A program made the position numbers and the translations under genes. Shown piece after piece: positions 39,141 through 51,141 of a stretch of 64,000 bases of DNA. Position 1 is the stretch's first letter. Each line of letters starts with the position of its first letter. The DNA comes from Seriola aureovittata (Eukaryota > Chordata > Actinopteri > Carangiformes > Carangidae). Location of the stretch: NCBI RefSeq assembly GCF_021018895.1, contig NC_079387.1, forward strand, positions 11,594,542 through 11,658,541, read 5' to 3'. Below the pieces are notes generated by a model. It made no database searches, was not told where the DNA came from, and saw only the letters and a program-made list of their open reading frames with translations.

Positions 39141-40659
39141 TGCTCTGACTGTCGCAGCACGCAGGAAGAAAAACAACTCAGTGGAAGATCGAAAGAAGAA
39201 AGCATTAACTTCCGGTTGCCAGTGAATGCTGTTGTTCTGTTTGGAGGTTTGGAGACAGAAGAGACTGACATCAGAGCTGCAGACAGTCAGAGCGTTAATA
39301 AAGAGCTGCACTGATTTAAATGTGACGACAGTCTGATGTGAACTGTCCGTCTGAAGAAACTGAGGACGACTACAAAGCTGCATTCCTCTCAGTTACTCAG
39401 AGACCAGCCGAACTTTCACATCTCAAACTTCCATCTGTCTGACAATCACCCAAACCATGTGACTGATCATTCACTGCACCTGAGCCCGACCCTGAGGACA
39501 GACGCAACTGTTTGCTCTTTGTCTCCGTGAGCAAAGTATTCTGCTACTGTTTAACATGAACGTGTCTTTTATATATTAAAATGAGTAATTATTGATGTTT
39601 CTGTTGAGCCGTGGGACAAAGTCACATGAATATTTTGTCTATTTGAACTAAGAGTGTTTAACTAACGGTTGTGATGCGGCAGCTCAGCTTCAGGACGGTT
39701 ACAGTACGTTGTCTGCAGCCTGTCGGCCATGACAGGACGTCACGTGCTAGCTAAACACCTTGACACATGCTAACCATGTTATTTATTCGTTCCACACAAC
39801 AAAGATTCAAACTAACTAAAAGTAAGTTTTTGATTGATTCAAACAAAAGCTCGGGACGGTTTGACAGAAATGACTTTCACTTCTCCAGAACATCGACTTG
39901 TCTGAATAACTGCAGCAGCAGATGTCGAGCGCGTCGTCTGAGCATGTGCAGAATGAGCGTCATCACTCCATCAGGCGTCTGATTGGAGGAATACGACTCC
40001 TCTCAGGGCGCCACGTTCTCCTGAGGGAAGCCGCTGACGTGTTAATCCTGTCTGAGGAGCACCTGGACCTGAGGGGCAGCCATCTTTGATCCGGCTCGTA
40101 GATCAACAGTGTTGTGATTCTGAGAAGTCTCCCAAAACACTGGAGGGGAGTTCATCTCTTCACCATTCAAAGCCAAAGAGCAAAAAGCAGAGAACAAAGC
40201 AGCTCTGTGTTCAGCTCACTGAGTGTTTGTCTGTTTTTACCCCCCCCCCCCCCCCCCCCTCCCCCCCCCCCCTCCATCGAGGAGCAGCACTATTATTTCA
40301 CAGCCCGTGAAAACACAGAAATGAACTGTGTGTAAATTTTAATCACGGATCATAAATAGGTGATTTTCTGCTCAGACTCGTCGGAGGAGAAAAGCAGCGT
40401 GAAGAAAGTTGACACACCTTGTTCAGAAAGTGTTTCTGTGCTGGGGGGGGGGGGGGGGGCTCACGAGGAGAACACAGACATAAAACATTCAGCACCTGAT
40501 GCAACGCTGATTTCAGTTTGTTAATGTTTTTCCCCCCGTGGTGAGAATGTGCTCACACGGAGCCAGAAGCCTCGGGAGTCTGATTATTCCTCCTCAGTTT
40601 ATAAATCAACCTTTTCTCTTTAGGGGAGGGGTGGGGGGCTGTTTTCTTTACAAGCTGGT

Positions 40660-41210
40660 TCAACAGGCGGGAAATGCAGCATCATTTTCCACTGCAATTA
40701 AGAGGGAGGCCCTGATGCTGAGGCGGCGGCCGGTGCCAGCTCCGTCTGGCTCTGGCACCTTCCCGCCTGTTTCTGGAAGGACTTAACAGGCTGCAGGTCT
40801 TGGCTCCGGGTCTGGAGCTGGACTCGCTCTCCCCTGACGTAATCCTTTAAGAAACGGCTCTCCTCGCTGGCTGCGGCCCACGCCGCCTCTCCGCAGCATA
40901 AAGGAAGCCTTGGTGCGATTATCAGCACGGTTAATGACCCCAGCAAACACCCCCCCCCCCCCCCCCCCTCCAGCTCCAGCTCCAGCTCCACATTACAGTC
41001 CATTTATGCAGAGCCGAGCTCGGCCTGTCAGCAGCTAATCATTACAAGGATGATCGATGGTGTTTATTTTGTGATGATGGAACGCAACCCCCCCGCCTGA
41101 TGATAATTGTAATAAAAAGGACAGATCAAGCCGACAAACTTATTAAATTATCAGACCATAATTTGCATTAATGCCGCTGCAGAGATGTAGCGGGGGGGGG
41201 GGGGGCAGAG
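40660..41210. promoter_or_regulatory. Candidate conserved non-coding block
   Basis: Two islands around a C17 run. The first has TTTTCCACTGCAATTAAGAGG and GACGTAATCCTTTAAGAAACG. The second has CTAATCATTACAAGGATGATC, GGTGTTTATTTTGTGATGATG, GATGATAATTGTAATAAAAAG and GACCATAATTTGCATTAATGC. TAATCATTA, TAATTGTAATA and TTTGCATTAATG are classic homeobox/POU words. Confidence 0.42.
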
Positions 41211-42216
41211 GCCCAGAGGAGGCTTGTTAGTCCACCTTCAACAGCTCCCTGTGCCCTTGCCCCCCCCATCATCGGTGTGACAGTGATAGTCGTCAACTCA
41301 CTTCCACATGAGATTTAAACATGTTTATTCTTTTACCTTCAAATCACATGATTCTTTACCAACAAAGTTTCAGATTCACAGACAGACAGCTTTACCTGAG
41401 GAAGAGGAGGAGGAAGAGGAGCGATGCTGAGTCATGCTGCTGAAACAGAAACATTGAACGACTCGTTTGTTTCTGTCCAAATATCATTGAATATAAAACA
41501 CGAGGAGATTCACTCAGACTCAAGACTCCACTTACTGGCTTGTTCCAGAGCTTTCAACTCAATCACACAGTTGGACTTCTCTCTGAGACGTTTCATGCAG
41601 CTGAAAGCTGTAAGAGGACCTTGAGTTGAGGTTGATTCAAGTCTTCATGCTCCAGATGTGTTTAGACACATTTTCCCATAATGCATCTGGATATATATTT
41701 AGTGTCTCCACTGGAAGCTGAACTGAGGCTGTGTGGAGTTAATGGCCACAGACGCTGCAGGTGCTGACGTCGTTGCATATCAGCAGTGTAACACCTGAAT
41801 GAAGTGGAGCTGATGCAGCAGCTGATTGCCCCCCCCTCCCCCCCTGGGTCAGAGACCCCCCCCCCCCCCCCAGACCTGAAGCCCAGACGGACCTTGAACC
41901 ATCAGAGCTCAGTGATGTTCATTAGGCAGAGCCAAGGACTCCTGTTTTTTCTTGGTGTTTGAACGGGTCTCGGAGGGAGCGGGAGCTTCTGGTCGGGAGC
42001 CAGCTGGATGGAAACGATCCAGCAGAGGGAGAAAAGAAAATAAAGAGCAGAGGAAAAAAAGAAAGAGGGCAGCGGCTAATGGGGCCGTGCTGCTTTTAAG
42101 TGCAGTGTACCAGAGGAATACATGAATGTGGAGAATTCCCCGTTTCCCTCGATTCACAGCGAAGCGGCCGAGTCTGTTTCTGCGAGAACTTCAAACCCAA
42201 ACAGAGTTCAGACTGT

Positions 42217-42247
<31 letters not shown>
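42217..42247. repeat. (CA)n microsatellite
   Basis: About 15 CA dinucleotides in intergenic DNA. Confidence 0.95.
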
Positions 42248-42250
<3 letters not shown>

Positions 42251-42834
42251 CAAGTGGCTGAGCCCCAGGGGAGGAACACTGCTACAGGTCCGAGGCCGTC
42301 ACGTGACTTTGAACTCATCACTCACTTCCTGTTCTGTCCGTGGAGTCGTCTTTACTCCTCGTCAGCCAGACATCGTTTCAGCTCATTTTAAATCCTGATC
42401 CTGAATATAATGATGAGCAACAACAGCCCTGCAGGGAACCTCATGCAGCCATTTGTAAATACAGTATCTATTCAATATATTTTATTCATCTTTCAGTTTC
42501 TTGCACCGTCACCCGGCTGCTGCAGAGTGGGACTAATGAAGGTAAGTGATAAAACGGCCGACTGGTGGATGTAAAATGAGTTCTACCACTCACCTGTCAG
42601 GAAGCAGCAACAGACTGAGCAGAGCCAGCAGGTGTCCTGTATCACCTGGGCCTGATGAGGGAGGCGTCTGGAGGCGGAGTCATCCCAAGGCTGCGTTCAC
42701 AAACCCTGAAAGAGTTCCTCACCACAGTAACACATCACAACATCTCAAAGCTGCTTCAGCTTCGTTAGAAAACCTCTGATGGTCGAACTGCGACTTTCTC
42801 TCCTCGTCGCTTCAACTGTTTTTATTCCTCCGAG

Positions 42835-43110
42835 TGGCGGCCATCTTGTTTTCAGGTTGTCTGATGAACGTGATATCTCAGGAACACCTTGAAGGAACAA
42901 ATTTAACACAAACATTCATTAAGACTCAAGGATGAACTCATCAGAATTAGGTGATCAAAGGTCAAGGTCACTGTGACCTCAAATAACTCACAAATTCATC
43001 CACTAATTACGAGACAATTTAACTCAAATGTCTATAAAGATAAAAAGAAGTGATGGCACTTTATATCCAAAAGGTCAAAGGTCAACTTCACTGTGACATC
43101 ATCATGTTCT
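42835..43110 (+). mobile_element. Dispersed TCAAAGGTCA-type element, copy 2
   Basis: Begins GCCATCTTGTTTTCAGGTTG, contains GACTCAAGGATGAACTCATC and GTGATCAAAGGTCAAGGTCA, and ends with a second AAGGTCAAAGGTCAACTTCA near 43070. It is in inverse orientation to copy 1, about 3.7 kb away. TCAAAGGTCA is also a direct-repeat-1 nuclear receptor half-site pair. Confidence 0.65.
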
Positions 43111-43254
43111 GCAGGAACAGAGCGTGTTTCCTGTAACTCTGCTGCGAGGAGCGGATCGTAGTTTACGTCACCAGCGTTCAGCCTCCCTCCGACGGCGAGC
43201 ATCTCCTTCGTTCATCAAGCTGAAGAGACGTGACAGGAAGGAGCTGAGGCCGTG

Positions 43255-43307
43255 ACACCTGACACCTGACACCTGACACCTGACACCTGACACCTGACAC
43301 CTGACAC
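43255..43307 (+). repeat. CACCTGA heptamer array (seven CACCTG units)
   Basis: Seven consecutive CACCTG hexamers at exact 7-bp spacing (first at 43256-43261, last at 43298-43303). Each is an E-box of the ZEB/Snail type. Confidence 0.95.
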
Positions 43308-43653
43308 TGTTTCTCCATCTGCTCCGGAGCTGAGACGGTTCAGACGGAGCAGCTTCACATTTCTACCAGAGAAAACAGAGGTTGTTCTTTGTTTAACCCC
43401 CAGAGTCTGGAGAGAGAGAAATAACAAACAGCTCCTTTTCTTTCTTCACAAAAACAAACTCTTCAAACACAGACTGAAAAAACACGACGCCCTCAATTAT
43501 CACAAGACGCCGTTCAGACCAGACGTACAGTCAGAGGGATTCACTGCAGCTCTGAGCGACGTCCGCACGTCCCACACCAGCCAATCAGGGCGCAGACGGG
43601 TCTCTGATGACACACAGGTAGGAACGGGTCCGCCAGGTGCAGAGGGACTGTAC

Positions 43654-43654
43654 C

Positions 43655-43686
<32 letters not shown>
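43654..43686. repeat. (TCTG)n tetranucleotide repeat
   Basis: About eight CTGT units. Confidence 0.95.
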
Positions 43687-44659
43687 CTCCACAGGAAGCT
43701 GCTGTTCAACAGGTGAAGTCCAGTCTCTGTCACAGTCAGCAGCTCTGAAGCGCCCTCTACTGGAAGCAACAGGAACCGCTCTACTGTACATGATCCATCA
43801 GCTGAGCAAACAGTCACTTTATAAGTTATTATTATTATTATTATTATTATATTTACACAACCACTGATTTATTTTTATACTGTATATAGTATCTCTATTT
43901 CATCTTATTTATTTCTTTATTATTATTTTATTAATATTATTATATTTCCCCTCGTTGCTGCTTTTCTTTTGTGCTGCTGTGTCAAATTTCTCTTTCCTCA
44001 TAAAGATTCATCTTATATTAATTAAAATCATTTCAGACTGAAGAATATTCCCTGCGTGTTGGAGTCTGCTGTAGAATGAAGATGTGATTTCTTTCAACCA
44101 GTTTCTCATGGACATCAAATCTGTTTTTAAAACAAAGTAAGATTCATTTAATCTTGAACCTGGAGGAGATAATATCTATTTTCTGTTATTTCTGTTTAGC
44201 ACATTGTGTGTGTGATAACGTGCCTCGTGTTTCTTCTCTGTCGCACCACGTCCTGATTCGCTCTGTATGTTTCAGCTTCAGTCAGTTTCACACCTTTATA
44301 GTTGAATCATATATGAAACATCAGCTTGTTTAATATTGACTCTTTCTTTAAGCTGCTCTGGTCTGCAGGTTTGAACCTGTGCTGCAGTTTCTGTGTGATG
44401 GAGTTAAAGCAGCAGAAACTTCCTGTGTGTCGACACGTGGAGACGTGGAGCGGGAACACAGAGCAGACGGCGAGCTGCTGCAGTGAATCCTGTTCTGTTA
44501 AATAATCCTGATGAATAATGAAGACGTGAGTCGGCCTGGCACCCCCCCCCCCCCCCCGGGCAGACATTTAGTGTCAACCTGACAGGTCTCAGCGCAGCTC
44601 GGGGACGGGGGGGGGGGGGGTGGGGGTGAAGTTGTCTCCATATTAAACAGGCAGATTAG

Positions 44660-45450
44660 ACCCGTTAAATGGAGGGCAGCGTGGAGAGGTGCTGTACGCG
44701 GACCTCCGGGGTCTGCATCTCATCAGGTGAGCCCGGGCCCGAGCGGAGGGGCGGGGGGAGGGGAGGGCGCCGGCCCGGCCTCTGGCCCGCCTCCACCGCA
44801 CCTCACGTCTTCCGCATCCACAAACTGGAACTGACCCCGCGCTTCTGCCAGCCTCCGCCGCAGCTAAGCCCGGCCCTTCCCATCATGCACTGGGGCCGCA
44901 ACGAGCTCCCATGAGCCTCGGCTCGCTCCCTGCCATCTGCCGTGATTTATAGAAAACGGCCGATGATTTATGGGCCAGTCATCTCACAATGAAGTCGTTC
45001 TCTTTCATTTGCGCGACCTCCCGACCTCGCCGCCACTCCCAGCCAGGTTGGGGAAATGTGCGCTAATCATACACTATGAGGGCTTTTAAACAGGAGGAGG
45101 GGGGCGGGTGGGGGAGGAGGGGGAGGGGGGGCTGCAAACAGAGGGCCTTTAATGAAATTAATTTTCAACAGCGTGTGCATACTGATGAAACAGGCGGGCC
45201 TCGGCGACGACACGCGGCCACCGCTGAGAGAGATGCTAACGAAGCCGTTTGAAGGTCTGACGGTGGGGAGGACTCATCGGGCGCCGCGGCGCCGTCCCCG
45301 CGCCCCGCTTTGATCTACGAATGAAACGCCCCATTAGCAGCCAGCGATCCGAGGGATGTTTAAAGATTTATACGGAGCCGGAGCGGAGCTTGTAAACCAA
45401 ACAGCGAGGCCCTGAAGACTGATCATCTGTAATCACCAATATGGCCTGAT
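44660..45450. promoter_or_regulatory. Large candidate conserved non-coding block
   Basis: Unique islands between G-rich simple sequence: GCAGATTAGACCCGTTAAATG; CGTGATTTATAGAAAACGGCC and GATGATTTATGGGCCAGTC; CTCACAATGAAGTCGTTCTC and TTTCATTTGCGCGACC; GCGCTAATCATACACTATG; TTTAATGAAATTAATTTTC; and GATCATCTGTAATCACCAAT. ATTTATGGGCC and ATTTATAG are caudal/HOX-like words. An 81-codon open frame at 44669-44914 has no recognisable homology. Confidence 0.42.
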
Positions 45451-45825
45451 CAGATCAGTGGAGCTCTGCGAGGTCACCTGACCACACAGATCAAACACTC
45501 ACCTGTGAGACCCAGAGACTCAACCCGCCAACATCTACGACCAGGAGTCTTTTCCTCTAATAAAACACATTAAACACAAAGTTCATAGTTCCACTTGTGT
45601 TTTTCCAGATTCAGACTCGACGTCACGACGTTTGTGACAAACAAATTAAATCAGTGGCTGCAACTTTCTGTTTTGTGACAAAAACAAATTCAATATTTTG
45701 CAAAACAAATTTAAAATCTGAAAACATCAATCGTCTCATCTGTCGACCCCTCAGATTTATGTTGTTGTGACCCTGTGGAGGGGCCCGAGCCTTAGGTTGG
45801 GAACCAGTGGATCACACTGTATATA

Positions 45826-45841
45826 AGTATATATATATATA

Positions 45842-45873
<32 letters not shown>
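45826..45873. repeat. (TA)n tract
   Basis: Two TA runs separated by CTGTG. Confidence 0.95.
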
Positions 45874-45877
<4 letters not shown>

Positions 45878-46229
45878 GAATATTTGATATATTGTAATAT
45901 AGAATATTTGATTATTTGATATCATACACGCTGCTTCGAGTTTGTTATATTAATATTGATGAAATAAAATCAGCACATCTGTTTAAAACTTACAGATGTT
46001 ATTTATGAATCATCAGTTCATTGTTTTTATTTTCTCTATTATTTTTATTTATTCTTTGTTTTTACACGTTATTAATCCGTGGCTTCATAAAGACACGACT
46101 GTGATTTCATTTCATTAAAAGTCAATATTATAATTTTAGTTTTATTTCTATTCAGTTAAAATAAAGTATTTGTTTTTCCTGATTAATGAATAAAGTTATT
46201 AAACAGCTGCCTGACACCCTGATCTGAGC

Positions 46230-46375
46230 TGTCTGTCTCTGTCTGTCTCTCTCTCTCTCTCTGTGTCTCTCTCTCTCTCTGTCTCTCTCTCTCTGTCTGT
46301 CTCTCTCTCTCTCTCTCTGTGTCTCTCTCTGTGTCTCTCTCTGTGTCTCTCTCTCTCTCTCTGTGTCTCTCTCTG

Positions 46376-46406
<31 letters not shown>

Positions 46407-46546
46407 GTCTGTCTCTCTCTCTCTCTCTCTGTGTCTCTCTCTGTGTCTCTCTCTCTCTGTCTGTCTCTCTCTCTCTCTGTGTCTCTCTCTCTTTCTCTGT
46501 CTGTCTCTCTCTCTCTGTCTCTCTCTCTCTCTGTCTGTCTGTCTCA
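46230..46546. repeat. CT/TCTG-rich polypyrimidine tract, about 315 bp
   Basis: Almost pure C/T sequence with interspersed GT steps, made of CTCTCTGTGTCTCT variants. Overlapping open frames (Ser-Leu or Arg-Glu repeats) are artefacts. It lies about 1.1 kb beyond the likely 3' end of clasp2. Confidence 0.95.
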
Positions 46547-47619
46547 GTTTGAGGGACAAAACAAAGAGCGGCTTCATCCTGTCACATATAAAAAGTCACA
46601 GGTCTGATCACATGACGTCCTGCTCCTTGAGCAAAGGAAACACTGGAGAAACGAAACCAGACAGAACTGATCAATAAACTGATTTGCCAATCGTCAATAA
46701 GCATGAAGAGTTTCGATCAATCAGTGACGGAGCAGCTGCAGAAAAAGACTCGAGGGCTGAGGGCGCCGCCTGGTGGTGGTTTTAATGTAAACATCTGAAG
46801 CTGATAGTGATGTCACTCAGACTGTTTCACTCCTGTAACTTTTTCATGCACAGACTCATGGGAAATGGAGTTCACACTGTAGTTTCTAAAGGTACAGCCA
46901 CACAGGAAGCTCCACAGTTCAACAGTTCAGTGTAAAATACTGTGTATTCTGAAGTGGCGACGGTGACGACGGTTCCCGCCTCCTTCTCTTTTCTTTATCT
47001 TGTACATTTAAAAACCACAATACAAAGATATTAAAATACTGCATGTATTATTTTTAGTCTCTTTCAGCCTCAGAGAATTATTTTAATTAACAACCTCAGA
47101 GGTTTAAACAGGAAATGACTTTAATGAAACTCCTCAGTTCCTCCTCTGGGTTTAACTTTCACCAGGTGACGACACCTGTCGGCAAACTGGAGAGAAGAAG
47201 AATAAAGAGAAATAATTTAAAAAGAGTCTTGTGTTTTTATGATGTTGTCTTTGATTTTATTCATTTATCTTCATAGTGGGACAAACCAACTGTAGGTTTT
47301 ATGATGAAGTTTCAGCAGCTGATCTTCACACCTGAGGTTTTATTTCAGACATGGAGGCAGTTTGTATCTGACCTCTGACCTCTAGTGACCTTCAGAGGTC
47401 ATGTTCATATACGTCTCTGCCTAAATCACATTTTTGTTCTAATAAAGATGTTTATTTTCTGCTGTGGCCGTGAAACATCATTTTGCTTAGAGCACCAGTT
47501 TGTTCCCAGGTGTCGACGTAGCTGCAGCCGCTAGCTCATTAGCTGGTCCGGTCTGGAACGCACTCGTTCCTCCACGAGAAGAGAAATAAAAGCCGTGGGA
47601 CCAGGTAGAAGTCTGGTAG

Positions 47620-47625
47620 TTTATT
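47620..47625 (-). terminator. Possible distal poly(A) signal of clasp2
   Basis: AATAAA on the - strand. Chosen because the sequence between it and the stop is repeat-poor and UTR-like; no transcript evidence. Confidence 0.35.
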
Positions 47626-50336
47626 TCATGTTCTGAAAGTCTATCACAGGTGAAAGGAACCAAACATGTAAATATATACAGTCATACACAGGGAAATAAA
47701 ACTGAATATAAATATTGTAAAGCATGAAATAAAACTAATAACCTAGAAAACAGGAGCCATGCACTGTGAGTGGTTTCAATGGAAAATATTGAGGCGTATT
47801 TACAGCACTGCATCTCTTCATTAAAACCGTGTTGTCACATTAAGAAGCAGTGTGGCGTAGTGTTAGTACAGGTTAGTAATGTACAGGACAACCAGGTATA
47901 TTGCCAGAAATCTTGACCCAAAGGCACACATTCAGGAAATCAAAGGTACATGTTTAAAGTTGGAGATTTAGCTCGACCGCTTCTGTCAAACTAACACAGG
48001 GAGAAACATCCTACGGTTCCTGTGAGGGACGCATGCAGACGGACTTCAGACGGTTGGACTCACACTGTACAAAAGAGTAAAGGGACATGAGTTCAGTGGG
48101 GATAACACTGGGTCGCCGGGACCGGACGACACGCTGCGGAGGACTTCACCGACTCTGGAGGAAACATTCAGTCCAGAGAGACGACACTGGCGCCGCTACA
48201 GTACATTTAACAGTCCCAGTGTTCGGAGATAAAGTAAGGCCTGGAAATATTCACCTTCACGCTCTGGGCTCTCGTCCCGTCAACACAGCGTTCTACATTT
48301 TGGGAAATGTTGTTGTTTTTTAATCAGATGAGAAGAAAAGATGAAATATGACATAAAAAACAAACTAGTGCATTTCCCAAAATGTCAAACTCGTCCTGGA
48401 CTTAAACCTCCTCTGGAGCGTTTGTTTGGACTTGCCTGGCGCGGCAGACGGGCGGAGTTTAGCACCAGGAAAGCTGAAGGAGTCAGGAGTCGAACTCCCT
48501 GCTGAGAGCAGTACAGGCTGGAGTATTAGGTGCGTTTGTTAGTGTTAGAATAAGCAGCAGTGACGCTTCATTATAGGTGCACTTTAAAAATAAAAAGGTG
48601 TGTACTTGGACCAGCAGTGGAATCTGACACCTCAACATCCCGGCTGGTTTCTCACTTTATTGCTGATGTCATTTTCAACGCTGGCACTTTACAGCTCGTC
48701 GATTAGCCGTGTCGCTAACCTTCAGTAGCATCTACTGGTTCAGATTGTCAGATTAACTGTCGCCTGTTTGTCGTTTGCTCAAATATTTCACATTTTAAAA
48801 GTCTTACAGTGACTTACATTCAATTTAGGATCAGCTGATACAGAGGAGCTTCTTCACACTGACGACGCTTTGTCATCAATTTAAATACTGATACTGTTTT
48901 AGACCTTCATCCTGAACTTCAGATCATCTTTTAGTGTAACATATATATTTATATATTAAAGTATTTTGGAATGAAACTAATAAATCACAGTAGTCTTGAC
49001 GTGACAGCAGAGCTGGACTTTATGATTCACATCCTTCAGGAAAAAGGCAGCTGCTGTCGATTCAGTGGTTTGCTTTAATTCTCCTAAAGTGTTAATACTG
49101 TTACTTCCTCTGTGACCTTTCACTTCCTCACATTAAAGCCCAACGGATCAATTCAGATATATATGATGAGAAATACGGTCCATGTCAAACTCCTCAGCTT
49201 CATTTTCCATTTATCCGGAGAGAGGGATCACTCTGTTAGAAAAGAGGAAACATTTTCTTTTCTTAGTTTCTTGTGATTGATTTTTGTTTCAACTTCCTGC
49301 AGCTGATTGAATCAATTTCATTTTCTAATTTCAGAATCTGATGATGTTTATCTGCGGAAAAACTCCCGTTTCAGTTTTTACATTTTTCAATCCAGGAAGG
49401 AAACATGAATTATTGATCATTGATTTTTAAATGGAAGTTGAGCTGATGAGTTTCACACAGATGGAATAAAGTTCTTCTTTCCTTCACAGGTAGAAACTGA
49501 TTTAGTTTTTATAACAACACTGAAATCTTCTGCTGGTTCTTCTTCTTCTCTTTAATCTCTGTAGTGTTTAAAATCATTGGCCAGCCAAATGATCGTCTCA
49601 TATAAACGTGATTTCACATTGTGAAGAGCGGACACGGTCCTCTGTGTGCTCAGTGAGGTGTCGGCCAATCAAAGCTCATGATGCTGGACATGTGACTCTT
49701 CGGATGGACCCTTGAATTCAGCCTTTAAAAAGACTTTTGTGCCACTTTTCTCTAAAAGCTCAAAATTCACCAAACGCAGGATTAGAAACTGGAAAATGTT
49801 GCGACTCCTCTCGGACTGATCCACCAGGTGCGACGAGGCAGCAGTTCAGGAAGGAGAAACACAGGTGAGATCCACGCGCGTTCAAAGCTCTTTACATTCA
49901 ATATACGAGAAAGTCTGATGTGTCAAAGCAAATTAACGGTTTGATTAAAAGGTTCTAAAATGAATAAAAACACTGAAACTCTCCTTTAAGACGACGACGG
50001 TCTCGATGCTACGACGACGTTCACAAACCTTTCTCAGCTCCACCTTAAATCCACAACGTGATGGCGCCTCGAGGAGCGAGCGGGAGGAGGAGATGTTCTG
50101 GAGAACGGGTTCTTCCACTGTTCATCGACGGAGGATGAAGACTTAAGGCTCATGACTCTAAGGGGAATTGTGGAGGTTCAGGTTCAGGACCTGGTCTCTA
50201 TGAAACGTCGTAGCTGCCAGGGTCACCTTACCTCCCAGAAGATGACCTAAGCTTTCAAGATGGCGGGAAAATGGTCCGGAAACTGGAGCCGCGGCGACAC
50301 GAGCTCCTCAAGAATGAAATAGTTTTGGGCGCTGGG

Positions 50337-50388
50337 GCCTGGTCCTGGTCCTGGTCCTGGTCCTGGTCCTGGTCCTGGTGCTGGTCCT
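50337..50388 (-). repeat. GGTCCT/AGGACC hexamer array in clasp2 3' UTR
   Basis: About eight GGTCCT units on the + strand, one with a change (GGTGCT), 70 bases past the stop codon on the transcript. The reverse-complement array occurs at 60890-60945. Confidence 0.95.
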
Positions 50389-50456
50389 AATAATGTAAAT
50401 AATCCTGATCCCAGTGATGTCGGATCAGCGGGTGGAATGAGGCGGGAAGCTCGGCG

Positions 50457-50540
50457 TTAGTAGGAGGAGATGTCGGAGGAGCTGCTGCTGTTGCTGGTGG
50501 AGGTCTGCGCCCTCTTGATGTACAGGTTCAGCAGCTTCAT
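50457..50540 (-). CDS. clasp2: clasp2 last coding exon
   Basis: 27 codons and a TAA stop: MKLLNLYIKRAQTSTSNSSS, SSDISSY. Human CLASP2 ends MKLLNLYIKRAQT followed by a similar Ser-rich tail, while CLASP1 ends in a Gly/Ala/Asp tail. Acceptor CCAACAG on the - strand; phase 0. Confidence 0.93.
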   Translation of the reverse strand: MKLLNLYIKRAQTSTSNSSSSSDISSY

Positions 50541-50702
50541 CTGTTGGAGGCAAACAGCAGGAGGGTTATTAAGGCTCCGCCTCCCTGACTGCAGCTGCTC
50601 CGCCTCCACTCTCACTGCACTCGTCCGGTTTCACAGAATGAATAAAACTCATCTGACAGGTGTGTGACTGCACAGCTGTCTGCAGCTGGAGGAGGAGCTT
50701 AC

Positions 50703-50819
50703 CTTGCTGCCGGTCAGCTGAGCCAGGTACGGCTTCAGCTCCTCCCCGATCACAGAGTAGATGGCGACCAGGCAGAAGACGCTGGCCTTCCTCACGCTGC
50801 TCTCTGTGTTGTCGTAGCC
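50703..50819 (-). CDS. clasp2: clasp2 exon: GYDNTESSVRKASVF segment
   Basis: 39 codons: GYDNTESSVRKASVFCLVAI, YSVIGEELKPYLAQLTGSK. VAIYSVIGE is CLASP2-like (CLASP1 has VAVHAVIGD). Last HEAT repeat of the CLIP-interacting domain. Phase 0 both ends, donor GTAAGC. Confidence 0.95.
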
Positions 50820-51141
50820 CTGCGGACGACATCAGACAACTCAACCACTTCCTGTCAATTCTGTGTGACCTTGTGTTCCAGTTCAATCACATCAGAACCT
50901 TAATGATGTCACTAAACTCACTTCCTTGTTTCTGGTTGAAGCGTGTTGCGTGAACGTCTCACATTCAGACACACACATCAAAAGCTCTGCGATCAATCTA
51001 TAAACTGATAGATCGATGATGTGATTCTAAAGATCAGCTCCAGCTGTGAGTCTCCTCCGGGTCAACACCTGGATTTATTCTCACTGGAACAAGTTGCCTT
51101 TGATTTTGAATGAATTCTATAAAAGCAGATGTGCGTCTCAC

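Larger units (their letters stand above)
38461..47619. other. Intergenic region, part 3
   Basis: No gene supported. It holds two inverted copies of a dispersed element, many C or G homopolymers (40240-40273, 40443-40459, 40951-40968, 41192-41205, 41851-41871, 44542-44558, 44607-44622), a CACCTGA heptamer array, (TCTG)n at 43654-43686, (TTA)n at 43826-43851, (TA)n at 45826-45873, a 315-bp CT tract, and two large enhancer-like blocks. Confidence 0.65.
47620..50456 (-). other. Probable clasp2 3' untranslated region
   Basis: TTTATT at 47620-47625 is AATAAA on the - strand and is a plausible distal poly(A) signal; other TTTATT words lie nearer the stop. On the - strand the region is A/T-rich with UTR-like words and no exon-like frames. 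It contains a GGTCCT hexamer array at 50337-50388 close to the stop codon. The extent is inference. Confidence 0.5.

Noticed and set aside
43255..43307. Regular short repeats considered as CRISPR-like
   Set aside because: Vertebrate minisatellite without spacers.
44669..44914. 81-codon open frame in GC-rich intergenic DNA
   Set aside because: No homology, no splice partners; explained by GC-rich composition.
46152..46677. Ser-Leu and Arg-Glu repeat proteins
   Set aside because: Simple CT repeat read in several frames; no start context, splice signals or homology.
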